NCBI RefSeq assembly: GCF_905163445.1 | Contig: NC_053184.1 | Coordinates: 17,360,001-17,424,000 of the forward strand | Direction: 5' to 3' | DNA from: Pararge aegeria | Lineage: Eukaryota > Arthropoda > Insecta > Lepidoptera > Nymphalidae | DNA length: 64,000 nt | Part shown: one piece after another, positions 29,395 to 39,599 of the stretch | How the letters are laid out: each line of letters begins with the position of its first letter | Position numbering within the stretch: the stretch's first letter is position 1 | Position numbers and translations under genes: made by a program | Notes under the pieces: generated by a model | The model's database searches: none | What the model was told of the DNA's origin: nothing | The model's input: the letters and a program-made list of their open reading frames with translations, nothing else

Positions 29395-29640
29395 TCCATT
29401 TCTAAGATGGCTGTAACAAGTTATTTTTTTAAAACCTTCGACGCAAAGACAACAGGGTGTTATAAGTTGGATGTCTCTGTGTGGGTGTCTGTCTGTGGCA
29501 TCGTATTTCCCGAACGGCTGAACCGATTTTGATGTTGGGTTTTTTGTTTGAAATGTGAATAAGTCGTGATGAAAATCGGTCCAAAATGGCGGATTCAACG
29601 TTAAAGTTTTGCGTGGCTAGATACTATCCAGAAATGGTGC
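29395..29640 (-). repeat. DISP-M dispersed repeat
   Basis: AACAGGGTGTTATAAGTTGG, GTCTGTCTGTGGCATCG, CGAACGGCTGAACCGATTTTG and AAATCGGTCCAAAATGGCGG are the complement of the DISP-M order seen at 41560-41770 and 34190-34565. Confidence 0.65.
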
Positions 29641-30771
29641 TATTATAAACGAAGTATTTAGCATAATAATAATAGCTTGTTAAAATTAGTTTATTCAAAA
29701 CGTATGTTAAAAGTTGTGTGACCTTTATATGTAGCTATTAATTGTAAAGCCCGAGGCGTTATAATCAAAGTAGACAATTTATGCTCGACCGTATAGGTGT
29801 TAATAGTTTAACGAATGTAAATGACAGCTTGTAAATTGCAGTACCCAGTTTGGGTATCTGTGACATTGATATCCTAACTACACTCGAAATCCATTTTATG
29901 ACGTTTATCATTTTCTAAGAAATTTTGATCTGTCTTGTTGTGGAGCCGATGGAGATAATTGACAAGATCGAAGCTGGAATCTTACCAGGACTCCGATTTT
30001 CAGAAATAAAGGAACGACCTAGAGAGGGAGACACTCGCAAGATACCGGGTAAAGAGCGGTTTGATATATCATTCTTAAAAACCAATTCCAAAACAAAAAC
30101 CAAACCAAACCGATATAACGAAAAAAAAATACCCTAAATAAGTATTTGTTATAAGAGTTATGAAAAAGTATGACCTTAGCGTGTCCCACAGTCAACTTTT
30201 ACTACTGACGTCATTAGCATATTCAATGTACCGTATTGTATATCTCTTGTGACCTTTACGTATGGCTATAATTCGTAGAACCCGAGGCGTTTTAATCAAA
30301 GACAATTTATGCTTAACCATATAGGTGGTAATAGGCGAATGTGTATCATGGCTTATATGTTGCTTTGATACTTGTTTCTCAGAAAGTGAAGGTCATATCG
30401 CGTATTAAGACATGTTAATATAATAAAAAAGAACTAGCCTCTGTACTGCGAAATAAAACGCGCGATTTTTTTTGCAATTATTTTAGTAGCTCTTTTATAT
30501 AATAAGCGCACTGCCGAATAAAATAATCGATCAGTAAATATTTTACACATAACAATAAGCACAAAACAATTACAAAATAAATACTAAAAGTAATAAATAA
30601 ATTATTTACAGGCACATGGCGTTTAACACCTACGAGTAGGTCTAGGTCTCTGGTTGAGAGACTCAGGGCAGCACTTTGCAGGTTGTGCCCCTCGCATACC
30701 CTAAGAATTGCTGTTTATAGTTATGGATACGATGAACTAGACTGTGAGATGGTGATAACAAAAAAAAATCT
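29641..30771. other. Unassigned stretch containing a diverged direct duplication
   Basis: 29717-29838 and 30248-30366 share GTGACCTTTA, CCCGAGGCGTT, AATCAAAG and GACAATTTATGCT in the same order, 531 bp apart. The overlapping ORFs at 29915-30137 (both strands) have no known domain. Confidence 0.55.
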
Positions 30772-30918
30772 GTCTAAGTTTGTTGTGGGCTCTTCTCGCG
30801 TTTGGAACCCTCCTAGCTTTGGTTTTAAGTTAACGAATGCAGTTATCAGCATCACTTCATAAGTGCCTGTAATAAGGTCTACATGAATAAAACATTTCAG
30901 ATTTTTTTTGAATTTGAT
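30772..30918 (+). mobile_element. TAIL-2 LINE-like 3' end
   Basis: AAGTTTGTTGTGGGCTCTTC, GGAACCCTCCTAGCTTTGG, CTTCATAAGTGCCTGTAATAAGG, CATGAATAAAACA and a TTTGAATTTGA end. An internal deletion removes the GTATGAACG segment. Confidence 0.7.
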
Positions 30919-31162
30919 ACCGGCTTACCGTCCGGTTATTTACTGTACCTATATAAAAAAAATTGTTGATACAAATTTCACGTGATACGGTGCGGATTTA
31001 ATTAACGCGAATATTTTGCTGTCCATTGTAGCAGTGCGTCCATGAACGCATAGTACCTACGTCAAAAATCCCAAAGAAATTTATACGCAGTGCGTGGCAG
31101 GCCTAATTAGGGGTTGAAAGTTTAGTATTTGTCTGAAACTAAGCTCAATTTCCACATACATA

Positions 31163-31851
31163 TCTTTATATATATACAGTCAAACCTGGATAAGCGAGAG
31201 TTCAAGGGAGCACAATCTCATTCTCGCTTATAGAGGTTTCTCACTAACCCGAGTTTCTCGCTAATGCAGGTACATGGGTAGCGTTTCTCTCTTATAGAGG
31301 TACGCAGCAATAACAAGACAAATTCATGCACTATGTAATTTTATTTTATTTAGAACTTATTTACATTTATAATAATCCGTGAATTTCGTTTGGGTTTCTG
31401 TTTTTGTATTTTGAATGTTTTTCTCTAACTCATAAATGTTGACGAATATTGCTTGCTCGACTGTCGCTTATAGAGGTATAGATAAGTAGCAGTCTCACTT
31501 ACGGAGGTCTGTGAGGGAAAAACGACTCTCTCTTACAAAGGTTTCTGTTTCTTGCTAATAGAGGTTTTGGGAGCTTAAAATGACGGGTCCTGGCTATTAA
31601 TCTCACTTATAGAGTTTTCTCACTTATAGAGTTTTCTCACTTATCCAGTTCTCACTTACCCAGGTTTGACTGTATATTTCATGTGTGCGTGTTTATGTCA
31701 CTGAACTCCTCCGAGACGGCTGGACCGATTTTGATAAAATTTTTTGAGTGAGTTCAAGGGGATTCGAGGATGGTTTAGATTCACAACTTGGTCCACTGAA
31801 AATTGTTAAAAAAAAAATTATCCGCGGTACAAAGTTCGCCGAGACAGCTAG
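31163..31851 (+). mobile_element. Helitron-like element split by a Tigger-type insertion
   Basis: 5' part TCTTTATATATA (31163-31174, after host A). After the insertion it continues TATTTCATGTGTGCGTG, GGCTGGACCGATTTTGATAA and GTTCGCCGAGACAG to CTAG (31848-31851) before T. Removing the insert and one TA gives a continuous 5' end. Confidence 0.7.
31177..31672. mobile_element. Tigger/pogo-like non-autonomous element with TA duplication
   Basis: TIRs CAGTCAAACCTGGATAAGCG (left) and the complement of CTTACCCAGGTTTGACTG (right) match at 20 of 22 positions. TA flanks both ends (31175-31176, 31673-31674). The word CTTATAGAG occurs five times in the subterminal regions (near 31227, 31290, 31467, 31605 and 31623). 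No DDE transposase ORF, so it is a MITE-like derivative. The superfamily (Tc1/mariner, Tigger branch) is inferred from TA and the TIR wording. Confidence 0.82.
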
Positions 31852-32342
31852 TGTATTTATATATTTGTACGCTTAAATTTGACGCCTGCGAAATTGTATG
31901 GGACCGCTAGTTAATCAAAATAATTAACCATAAAATGGTTTAACGTGTAAATAATAAACCACGAGAGAGAAAAATATTACTGGAAAAGTGCGGTTTGAGT
32001 CATTCCACAAATTAAACACCCCGTGGATAATTGAACGTTATTTGAGCTATAACTATGAAGCTGAAGAGTTGGTTTGGTTGTACCCGCCGCTCTCAGAAAT
32101 TACTGCTTCGAATCGGGAAAATCTTTTTGTGTTGGTTAGTCCATTTATCGAATAAAAAAAATCGAAAATAGGATTGAATCTTCAATGAAACTTGCTAGAA
32201 CGGGAAATATTATTCTTTTTGAGCTTCCGATGCGTTTCATGCGTAAACGGTTCAAGTTACGCAAAAATTTTATTTTGAAAATCCTCATAAATAATTCCCG
32301 TCTAGAAGTACTACAATAAAATCCGCGACAGCATATTTATCA
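31852..32342. other. Unassigned stretch
   Basis: GGGACCGCTAGTTAAT near 31904 resembles a Helitron-like 3' end but has no body. Nothing else seen. Confidence 0.4.
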
Positions 32343-32640
32343 CTTCTTCTTTGGAACCCTCGTAGCTTTAAGTTTTCGAATAGGGGTATCGCCATCCCCC
32401 GTTACCATTTTTAAAGTAATATACGCATCAAGGGCAGTGGCGTGCACTACATACATGCACAAAAGCACTGCATACCCTAAAATTTTTGTATAACTCATAA
32501 AGGGGAAGGATTTTTCAATTTTATGACATCGTCCTTCTTTATGCATACCCTGGTCAAAAACCCTGTGCACGCCACTGATCAAGGGTATGTGCCATTTGTC
32601 AAGTACTTGAATAAAGATATTTTTGACTTTGACTTTATCT
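32343..32640 (+). mobile_element. TAIL-2, split by MITE-H
   Basis: TTTGGAACCCTCGTAGCTTT and ATCGCCATCCCCCGTTACC lead up to the insertion. After it the sequence resumes and reaches AAGTACTTGAATAAAGAT with a TTTGACTTTGACTTT tail. Confidence 0.65.
32427..32585 (+). mobile_element. MITE-H, intact, with exact 8-bp target duplication
   Basis: The element is 32435-32577 (143 bp). CAGTGGCGTGCAC (32435-32447) and GTGCACGCCACTG (32565-32577) are perfect 13-bp TIRs. ATCAAGGG is present on both sides (32427-32434, 32578-32585). This is the type copy for the family in this window. The minus ORF 32340-32582 merely traverses it. Confidence 0.93.
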
Positions 32641-32794
32641 TTTAAGGTTGATTCGGAGCCGAGAAACGGACTATTGCGGAGCGCAGTTGCGTATTATGTC
32701 TAGTTCACTTAAGAGCAGCGGAGATTTTGTGCAATCCTATTGGTTAATATTTCTCCGTTTCTCCGCTCCGGTGGACGGGCAGCCTTCTTCTTCT

Positions 32795-32858
32795 TAGAGG
32801 AGACCCGTGCCCTGTAGTGGGTTGGTAATAAGTTTATGATGGTGATGATGATGATGTA
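32795..32858 (+). mobile_element. SINE-B 3'-end fragment
   Basis: GAGGAGACCCGTGCCCTGTAG and TGGGTTGGTAAT, then a GATGATGATG microsatellite tail. Confidence 0.7.
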
Positions 32859-33759
32859 TTTACCATACCTTACTTTTTAATAACAGATGAAGATGTGTAC
32901 CTAGACACAAAGTAGACAAGTTCAAACCGATTTTCCCATACGAAACAATAAATCTACAGGCAGTTGACAATGAACTAATAACGACCTATTCAATGCGCGG
33001 AAGTAGGGTGAACATTTCGCAATGACGTCGCAATATAACCTTTATCACTAAGGACATAAGCACATTTCAGTTACAAGTATCGAAATCAATTTTCCAACGT
33101 CTACTATTCCAACTTGTACTTACACCGATACTCTTCTAGTTACATATTGTAGCAACACATAGTGTGTTTATGTACAACAATATAGTATAACAACATAGTA
33201 TATATTTGTTGTTTAATACAGTCTATGTTGTTTCCTGTGTTGTGTCGTTATTTAAAAACTCTACGTCATCATCCGGACACCATTAACGTCCAACTTCTGG
33301 GCGAGAGAGATGATTTTAGAGCATAGAACCAGCATATTGGCCCAAATAGATAAAGGAAAATGTATTTTAAAACCCCGTTGTCCGGTATTTTAGAAGAACT
33401 TGTTGCCTTTGCCGTAAAGCGCATTTCCACCTATGGAAGCACCCGCTTTTCGTAGACACCTAATAAACGTTGGCCATTGTTGTTTCTTCAACAGTTGCAA
33501 CAACATTTTCAGCTGCGTTCACAAATTGACGTTATCTGACCGCGATACGATAACGATCGCTACCTATTGTTTGTATGGTCGCTTACCAATTTATATTGTG
33601 TTCCTATCATTATAGGACTCTTTCAGTCTCCAAGGTTATTAGTAGCTTTTCTCGTATTCAACTTAACAAGGCAACTCTATACTTGTCTATTTGTTTTGGA
33701 ATTACGTTTCGAAATTTAAAAATATTTTTTCTATTATGATAGCCTAATTTTTTAAAAGG
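32859..33759. other. Unassigned stretch
   Basis: No family recognised. The ORF 33433-33615 has no known domain. Confidence 0.4.
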
Positions 33760-34180
33760 TTTTAGCTGCACAACTTTCTAAAATCTCATCCCTAAGAGGG
33801 TTGAATGGGGGATGAAATTTTGTATGAAAGTCCGTAATTTTACAAGTTAAATAGATTTAAATTGGTATTTCGGGTGACAATTAAAATGATGAAATAGATC
33901 CTCTAGGATTTCGTTTCCTTCCCCGATTAAGGGATGTAATTTTATTTGTTATTTGCGCTCATCTCCAGAACTAATAATCGCATTTGGATTGCATTTGATA
34001 ACCCAATCAATACTTGAGAGAGATTACTTTAGTTGTTTAACTTATGCTACGATGATGAGATGAAGTCAAAATATGGTCTGTACGGGTACATTGTGTAGAA
34101 TTTTGAAAGAAAGTTTTATGGGAAACTTATTCAAGTCGTCCGCGGACACTGTCTGGTATCCTAGTCACCTATGCTAAAAA
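33760..34180 (+). repeat. DISP-L dispersed repeat
   Basis: CTAAGAGGGTTGAATGGGGG, TGTATGAAAGTCCG, TTGGTATTTCGGGTGAC and later TGTGTAGAATTTTGAAAGAAAG and AAACTTATTCAAGTCG match pieces at 28380-28456 and 41085-41180. Confidence 0.5.
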
Positions 34181-34189
34181 TATAATACA

Positions 34190-34565
34190 TAATCCTAATA
34201 GTCAAGCCCTTTTATTAGGTACCCATATTGAGAAAGTTGTGTGAAAAAAATTATATTCATCATTTTGCGGTCGCGAGCCTCTTGGACTTGAAATATATCA
34301 TAGTGTACAGTATTCTTATAGTCAAGCTCTTTCATTATATACTGAGTTGTGAAAAACTATGTACGATCCGCCGCCACAAAATGGATCGTCCATCTGGGAC
34401 CGGTTGTCATCAAACGTAGCTCTCAGTTCTTAGGAACACTCCCGAATAATTCGCCTTTCGAACAAAGTCAAAATCGGTTAATCCGTTCCAAAAATACGAT
34501 GCCCCACAAACACACACATCAGACACATACAGCAAGCACCCCGTCCTGTTTGCGTCTATAATTTA
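34190..34565 (+). repeat. DISP-M, long copy
   Basis: An internal repeat (AATAGTCAAGCCC ... ACCCATATTGAG near 34198; ATAGTCAAGCTC near 34318) precedes ACCGGTTGTCATCAAACG, GGAACACTCCCGAATAATTCG, TCAAAATCGGTTAATCCGTTC and an ACACACACATC-rich end. Confidence 0.65.
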
Positions 34566-34667
34566 CTTAATATGGCACCTGAGCTTTTATGATGCTTCCT
34601 TACAATTTTGTTTATAACTTCGTACTTTGTATGGACTTACCAATGAACTCACGTGGATTTCCGGCAA

Positions 34668-34992
34668 TCAACCTCCCTGACACAACGGTGAGCTCTTTGA
34701 ATTTAAAGTAGGAGGTCCCAGGTTCGATTCCCGGCAGGGGAATTGGGCAATATGGGAAATTATAATTACCTACAAAATTTTCTCTGGTCTGTTCTGGTGG
34801 GAGGCTTTGGACGTGACTAGTTTGCACCCTACCGACAAAGACGTGCCGCTAAGCGATAAAGTGCGATGTCGCCTAGAAACCGATAAGGGGTATGACAACC
34901 ATACTCCCTAACAGGTTAGCCCGCTACCATCTTAGATTGCATCGTCACTTACCATAACTTGAACTGTGATAAAAACAAAAAAAATAATAGAC
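34668..34992 (+). mobile_element. SINE-C, full length
   Basis: Head with a box A-like ACACAACGGTGAGCTC and box B GGTTCGATTCCCGG (34721-34734). The body contains GGTGGGAGGCTTTGG, CCACCCTACCGACAAAGACG-type sequence and CGTGCCGCTAAGCG. The 3' end is GGTTAGCCCGCTACC, GCATCGTCACTTACC and a poly-A end. Best copy of this tRNA-derived family in the window. The minus ORF 34612-34827 is its antisense. Confidence 0.85.
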
Positions 34993-35214
34993 GAAAATGA
35001 ACTTTATTAACAATAGATTAAATTGCTATTGTGTTACAAAAGTTGTTGGTATGTATCGTCTTTCAACTCTAGTTAGTAGTTTCCAAAAGACTATCAATTG
35101 GCAAGGACCGCTGAAAACCACTGACGTTATTGGAGACAAGATCAAGGTTAACTTTAATTCTGAGTGTTGACGAGTTATTTGCAACAATTTCCCGGTAAAT
35201 TGCTTTAGACAGCC

Positions 35215-35335
35215 CTAGTGAGTGGCACTCGGTTGTCTGTCACCTCGGTACATATTCAAGCAAACGCCGACCATAACTCACGTTAATGGACGAGCGACAA
35301 GATCAGGGTTGGTGAACTAGTATTTCGTATTTTTC
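35215..35335. repeat. DISP-Y copy 1
   Basis: CTCACGTTAATGGACGAGCG and ACAAGATCAGGGT resemble the segments at 36590-36650 and 37795-37860. Confidence 0.45.
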
Positions 35336-35369
35336 GCAATATTTGATCATAGTCTGCTTATTTTTGAAC

Positions 35370-35610
35370 GTTTTTGGCGTGGAAAGACCTGGAACTTCGC
35401 CACAGGGAGGAGACATTTCTCCTTTATGGTTTTCTACGTATTCAAACTCGAGGGTTTTACAAGACATCTTAAGGTGGCTAGATTACGGAAACGCTCTCGC
35501 TCACAACCGTGACTTATCCAGCAGCATCAGAACCCCTTCTGGGACGTCAGAGCCCCATAAACTACATAGTCGCACCGAGAATACAGCCTGTTCCAACTCG
35601 AGGACTTGAC
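35370..35610 (+). mobile_element. Possible LINE reverse-transcriptase relic
   Basis: The plus ORF (35343-35609) includes GTSPQGGDISPLWFS at about residues 18-32. This is close to the reverse-transcriptase motif G-x-PQG-x-x-(L/I)SP-L-(L/F). No YxDD box follows in frame, and the remainder is not recognisable. It might also be a chance match. Confidence 0.35.
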
Positions 35611-35959
35611 TCAACAGGGCTAGGTTCCCCAAATCTATCGCTCAATGATTCTTCTCAAGGGCTGATTCCGTTCTGATTTAAGCTACAAGTTTTTAAAGAA
35701 GTTCACATTCGGCCTATGCAACCGGTTAAAACTAAACTATTACCTTTTTATAGCATTTTATTTGTGGATATTATATATGTAAGTAATAATAAATAATCTA
35801 GTTAAAACTTAAAGTGGAAAATAAAGTAGGAAATACAAACTTAAGCAGCTAAACGTTAAGTAAAGTTATCCATACAGTTTCTTCGCTCTCGTTCTTCGCA
35901 TCGCTTAAAGCAGGTTTTGTTATCCAAAACTACTCCCAAAACTTATTAAACTATTGTTT

Positions 35960-36305
35960 AATACATGTTGCCCGCGACTCGTCCGCGTCTATTTTGGGTG
36001 TTTTTAATAAAACGGGAACCCTTTCTTTTTGCCATCATAAATTGTATCCTATAGCCTTCTCCAGGATGCAATCTATTTCTATGCAAAATTTCACCACGAT
36101 AAGTTGTCAAGCCATGCATATATGTATGCCATAGGTAACAAATGTGATTTTTTAAAACCCGTGGGTGACTTTTACCAGCTGTTTTATCCCGGAAAAGCTG
36201 CTTGTCTATCATCAAAAATGCTCATATGGCGTCCTGAAGATAAACTAAATGTCTGCAAAATTTCATTAAGATCAGTTCAACGTCCAAACTTAGGGAACAA
36301 ATAAA
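35960..36305 (-). mobile_element. Helitron-like relic
   Basis: TTGCCCGCGACTCGTCCGCG at the left is the complement of a GGACGAGTCGCGGGC 3' hairpin. ATCCTATAGCCTTCTCC, TGCAAAATTTCACCACG and GTTCAACGTCC follow the usual reversed order of these repeats. CTAG is lost. The ORFs on both strands over it are spurious. Confidence 0.5.
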
Positions 36306-36314
36306 CAAACAGAC

Positions 36315-36445
36315 AACTTTTTTTTTTATAGTAATAGCGGGCAAACGAGCAAGTGGGTCATCTGATGGTGAGTGATCACCGCCGCCCATAAACATCTGCA
36401 GCACCAGAGGAGCCACCGATGCGTTGCCGGCTTTAAAACTTTCGG
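36315..36445 (-). repeat. DISP-P-type repeat with T-run (poly-A on minus)
   Basis: A T-run, then GGGCAAACGAGCAAGTGGG, TCATCTGATGGTGAGTGATC, CCGCCCATAAACATCTGC and CCACCGATGCGTTGCCGGC. The same block is at 39036-39133. In lepidopteran DNA this sits at A-tailed retroposon ends (recalled). Confidence 0.65.
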
Positions 36446-36529
36446 AACTATAATATTAGTTTGGATATTATTATCATCTCCAATGGAACTTCTATTAAAA
36501 TGAATCACACTAATCTTCCGGTGTGAGCC

Positions 36530-36690
36530 CTGACGGATATATCGCTCGAGTCTGTTGTCACCCGGCCTATGACGTCAGGGGCGATAATTTACGCTAATGG
36601 AGGCTCGACAAGTTCAGGGTCGAGTCGTGATTGAGGCTTCGTAAGCAAGTGAGTGATTGAGTTTTACTTCTGAATAAAAAGCGATGTAGG
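36530..36690. repeat. DISP-Y copy 2
   Basis: ACGCTAATGGAGGCTCGACAAG, TTCAGGGTCGAGTCG and GATTGAGGCTTCG; compare 37795-37865. Confidence 0.5.
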
Positions 36691-37138
36691 TACTACTTTT
36701 ATTCTACTTTTGGAATGTGAAAAGTGACATAAAGCTAGATACAGTTGGGTGTGCAAAATGTCACGGCCGCATTTAATCACAATGCTTGAAATAAACTCAG
36801 TTAGCAAGGTTTACTGTTGTTGGAAACTGTATCGGTGCATTCTAGGCATAAAATAAATCTGGGCACCGATAATTGTCTTTTGAATATTAAAAAATTAATT
36901 CGGTACCAAAAAACTGCCTTTCAAATCCAGTTTGTCATTTAGAGTTTCAGGTAGAAAACAATTATAGATTTTCTCAAACAGTCCATATTCAAATTCCTTG
37001 GCGCTTGCTCAAAGAATCACTGGGCAACTTGATACGCCTTATTCCTAAACGAAATGATCTTGCTCCATTCGCAGAGATTCAGGGAAGTACGTTAGCTGTC
37101 AGGTATTCTGCATCCTTGGAAATGGCGTTGGTGTTGTA
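36691..37138. other. Unassigned stretch
   Basis: No repeat family recognised. Confidence 0.4.
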
Positions 37139-37325
37139 TAAATGAATGAATACACTTTTATTGTACACCGCAAAGAAAAATCATAAATCAACATGTAAAT
37201 GGGAATTAGGAACAATTTGGCGGCCTTAATACATAGAGATCTCTTCCAGGAAACCAAAGGAGTAATATGAAAATGCTATAGATGCTGTGCCCAAGATTGC
37301 AGCTTAGCTACATTTCACCGCAGCA
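37139..37325 (-). mobile_element. JOCK 3' end
   Basis: ATGAATGAATACACTTTTATTG and TACACCGCAAAG, then CAATTTGGCGGCC and AGAGATCTCTTCCAGG (complement of CTGGAAGAGATC). The tail is at the left. Confidence 0.75.
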
Positions 37326-37700
37326 CACTGGAGACTATAATTTTTCCCTCGATTATATCGTCTGACAAGGGATTACATTTTCTTATCCACTTGCTAAAGC
37401 GCGGCAAAAGTTTAACCCCGTTTGTTATTATCAAATCATTTTAAACCATTACCGGCCAAATGCAGGGCACGGGTCTTCCATACATGAGTAGGGTTCAAGT
37501 CTTTGAGATCGTATGCATACAGGTTTCTTCACGATGTTTTCCTTCACCGTTGAAGCAACTGGTATATTTAAGTGCATAAATAATGATATAACACGTAAGT
37601 ATATTATTTCCCCCGTGTGCCCATGCTTAGAGAGTTAATAAAACTGTCAGGGAAGATAAAAAAATTGTCCTTTGCAGTAAGAACATCCAGATTGTTGTTC
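37325..37700. repeat. FB-G, interrupted by SINE-B
   Basis: Left piece GACAAGGGATTAC...CACTTGCTAAAGC and AAGTTTAACCCCGTTTG (to about 37440). Right piece CCCATGCTTAGAGAGTTAATAAAACTG (from about 37602). The two pieces are contiguous in FB-G. Confidence 0.55.
37443..37590 (-). mobile_element. SINE-B, head-less, nested in FB-G
   Basis: CCATTACCGGCCAAATGCAGG, GGGCACGGGTCTTCC, CACGATGTTTTCCTTCACCG and TTGAAGCAACTGGTAT. The tRNA-like head is absent and the right junction is blurred. Confidence 0.65.
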
Positions 37701-37774
37701 ATCCTCTACGAAAGCATCTTGTTGTACCTTCATTATATTTTAAGTATTTACTTGTTTTTCGTATCTGTATAGAC

Positions 37775-37885
37775 AAGATTAGTGACAAGGTTGCGGCCGG
37801 AAGACGCTAATGGAGGTTTGACAAGTTCAAGGTCGCACAATGATTGAGGCTTCTCGATGAATTGTGTTTCACTTTTCTAAACCGA
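37775..37885. repeat. DISP-Y copy 3
   Basis: GACGCTAATGGAGGTTTGACAAG, TTCAAGGTCGCACAATG and ATTGAGGCTTCTC. Confidence 0.5.
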
Positions 37886-38425
37886 TTTCGTTGCGAACTG
37901 TGGCCGCTTTCTAAAATATTCTGCTTATATTTTTTATGCATAGCGGACTGAATAACTTTTGGGTTCATACTTTAGCATTTAATGGCCCTTATAAATTTCC
38001 CTAAAAGGGTTATTATGGGAATTTAAAGTCGCTTTGGGGCCTAAAAGAATGCTAAATTTATTTCATGCAGAGTATTCGAATGGTTTCGGAATATTGTTTA
38101 TAATATCAACGGGTTTTGAACTTACCTGATGATATTTTATCACAAATCTTAAATCTTCAATTAACGGATTTGTATAATACAACCACAAGATGCTAAATTT
38201 CTTTCAGCATGGAAAAAGCTGCTGTTCTTGGCGGCGACCAATGCTTGCTGGGAGATCTAGATAGTGCGTCACAATAGATCGTGAAACCAGGGACCGGGCG
38301 AACCTGAGTCGCAAGCGGAAGAAGAAAAAGAAGAAGAATGTATTTGTACGTTCACTTCAAAAACATTTACCTGAATAAAGTAATATTAAACATCTGTCAT
38401 TTTGGGGAGATACTACTATTCATAC
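37886..38425. other. Unassigned stretch
   Basis: Contains an AAGAAGAAG-rich run (38320-38340). No family recognised. Confidence 0.4.
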
Positions 38426-38525
38426 ATAGGTGGGAGTCGCGACCCAGACCTTGGATTTTGGGAATCCCTACAAAAGACCTATGTCCAGAAGTGGACGTCA
38501 ATCGTTGAAGTGATAATGACGATTT
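38426..38525 (+). mobile_element. RTE-a 3' end
   Basis: The plus frame reads DPDLGFWESLQKTYVQKWTS (in ORF 38402-38623), the RTE-a C-terminus with its usual TATGTCCAG...TGGACG wording, heavily 5' truncated. Confidence 0.75.
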
Positions 38526-38644
38526 TATACGAGGGAGGCTTACTATCTTCGCTTAAAGTAGTATTACTTTATCAGTTTTTTATCGAGGTACATACCTCGA
38601 CTTTAGCTACATCTAGTAGCTAAAATAAGGATTATAATTATATT

Positions 38645-38765
38645 ATCAAAATTAAGCTTAATTTTCTACTCCGCGAGAAGCAGGAGAATCTGTGTGGTGT
38701 AATTTATAATTTATTCAATCCTTATACTCCACACATAACAGATCTTCGGCAATATACCCTCTACG
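38645..38765 (+). repeat. FB-R single arm
   Basis: AAGCTTAATTTTC, CTCCGCGAGAAGCAGGAGAATC, GTGTGGTGTAATTTATAATTT and ACAGATCTTCGGCAATATACC match 567-680. It stops where CAGTGGCGGTACT begins at 38766, a sequence resembling a hAT-type terminus whose partner I could not find. Confidence 0.7.
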
Positions 38766-39035
38766 CCAGTGGCGGTACTACCATACAAGCCGAAAAGCCG
38801 GGCTTGCGTTACTATAAATATCTCTTTTAAATTTTTCTCGACTATTCCGAAATGAAATTAACAAAATAATTAAAACTTGATAGCAATGAGGATATAAATA
38901 CAATGTTTTAACTTTTGCTTAATAATGTATATACTCTTTGTCTACTTTTTTTATGTACATAAAACACCCGAAACGTTCAAGCGTTACATACATCCTAGAC
39001 AGCTATACAAATCTTGGCGAACTTGCAAGGCATTT

Positions 39036-39133
39036 TCATTTTTTTTTATGGTATGGCAAACGAGCAAGTGGGTCATCTGATGTTAAGTGATCGCCGCCAA
39101 AGAACATCTGTAGTACCAGAGGCGCCACCGATG
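39036..39133 (-). repeat. DISP-P-type repeat, truncated by SINE-A
   Basis: The same block as 36315-36445 (GGCAAACGAGCAAGTGGG, TGATGTTAAGTGATCGCC). It ends at CCACCGATGCG, where SINE-A starts. Confidence 0.65.
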
Positions 39134-39392
39134 CGTAGTGGCGCAGTGGGCAGCAACCCTGCTTTCTAAGTCCAAGGTCGTGGGTTCGATTCCCACAACT
39201 GGAAAATGTTTGTGTGATGAACATGAATGTTTTTCAGTCTCTGGGTGTTTATATATTATAAGTGTTAATGTGTATTATATTCATAAAAAAATATTCATCA
39301 GCTATCTAAGTACCCATAACACAAGCTACGCTTACTTTGGGGCTAGATGGTGATGTGTGTATTGTCGTATTATATTTATTTATTTATTTTGG
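39134..39392 (+). mobile_element. SINE-A, full length
   Basis: Head TAGTGGCGCAGTGGGCAGC, box B GGTTCGATTCCCAC, body, complete tail and a (TTTA)n end (39370-39390). Confidence 0.9.
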
Positions 39393-39483
39393 AAATGTAT
39401 ATAAGAACAATGGTATTAAATATATAACATTTATGTACCCCTATCCCTGAGCTGATCTTGAAGAAAACTTGCAGAAAAATAGC

Positions 39484-39547
39484 TTCATCATCATCATTAC
39501 CAGCCCACTACAGAGCACGGGTCGCCTCCCACAAAGAGAAGGGGGGG
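39484..39547 (-). mobile_element. SINE-B 3'-end fragment
   Basis: A CATCATCATC microsatellite, then ACCAGCCCACTACAGAGCACG and GGTCGCCTCCCAC. Confidence 0.7.
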
Positions 39548-39599
39548 AAAAATAGCTTGCAATGAGATATATCTTAGGAATTTGGACAGACTGCAACTA

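Noticed and set aside
34668..34745. tRNA gene at the SINE-C head
   Set aside because: The B box is perfect but the head runs directly into a conserved SINE body seen in other copies.
38766..38860. Additional hAT MITE starting CAGTGGCGGTACT
   Set aside because: No matching inverted end or 8-bp duplication could be found downstream.
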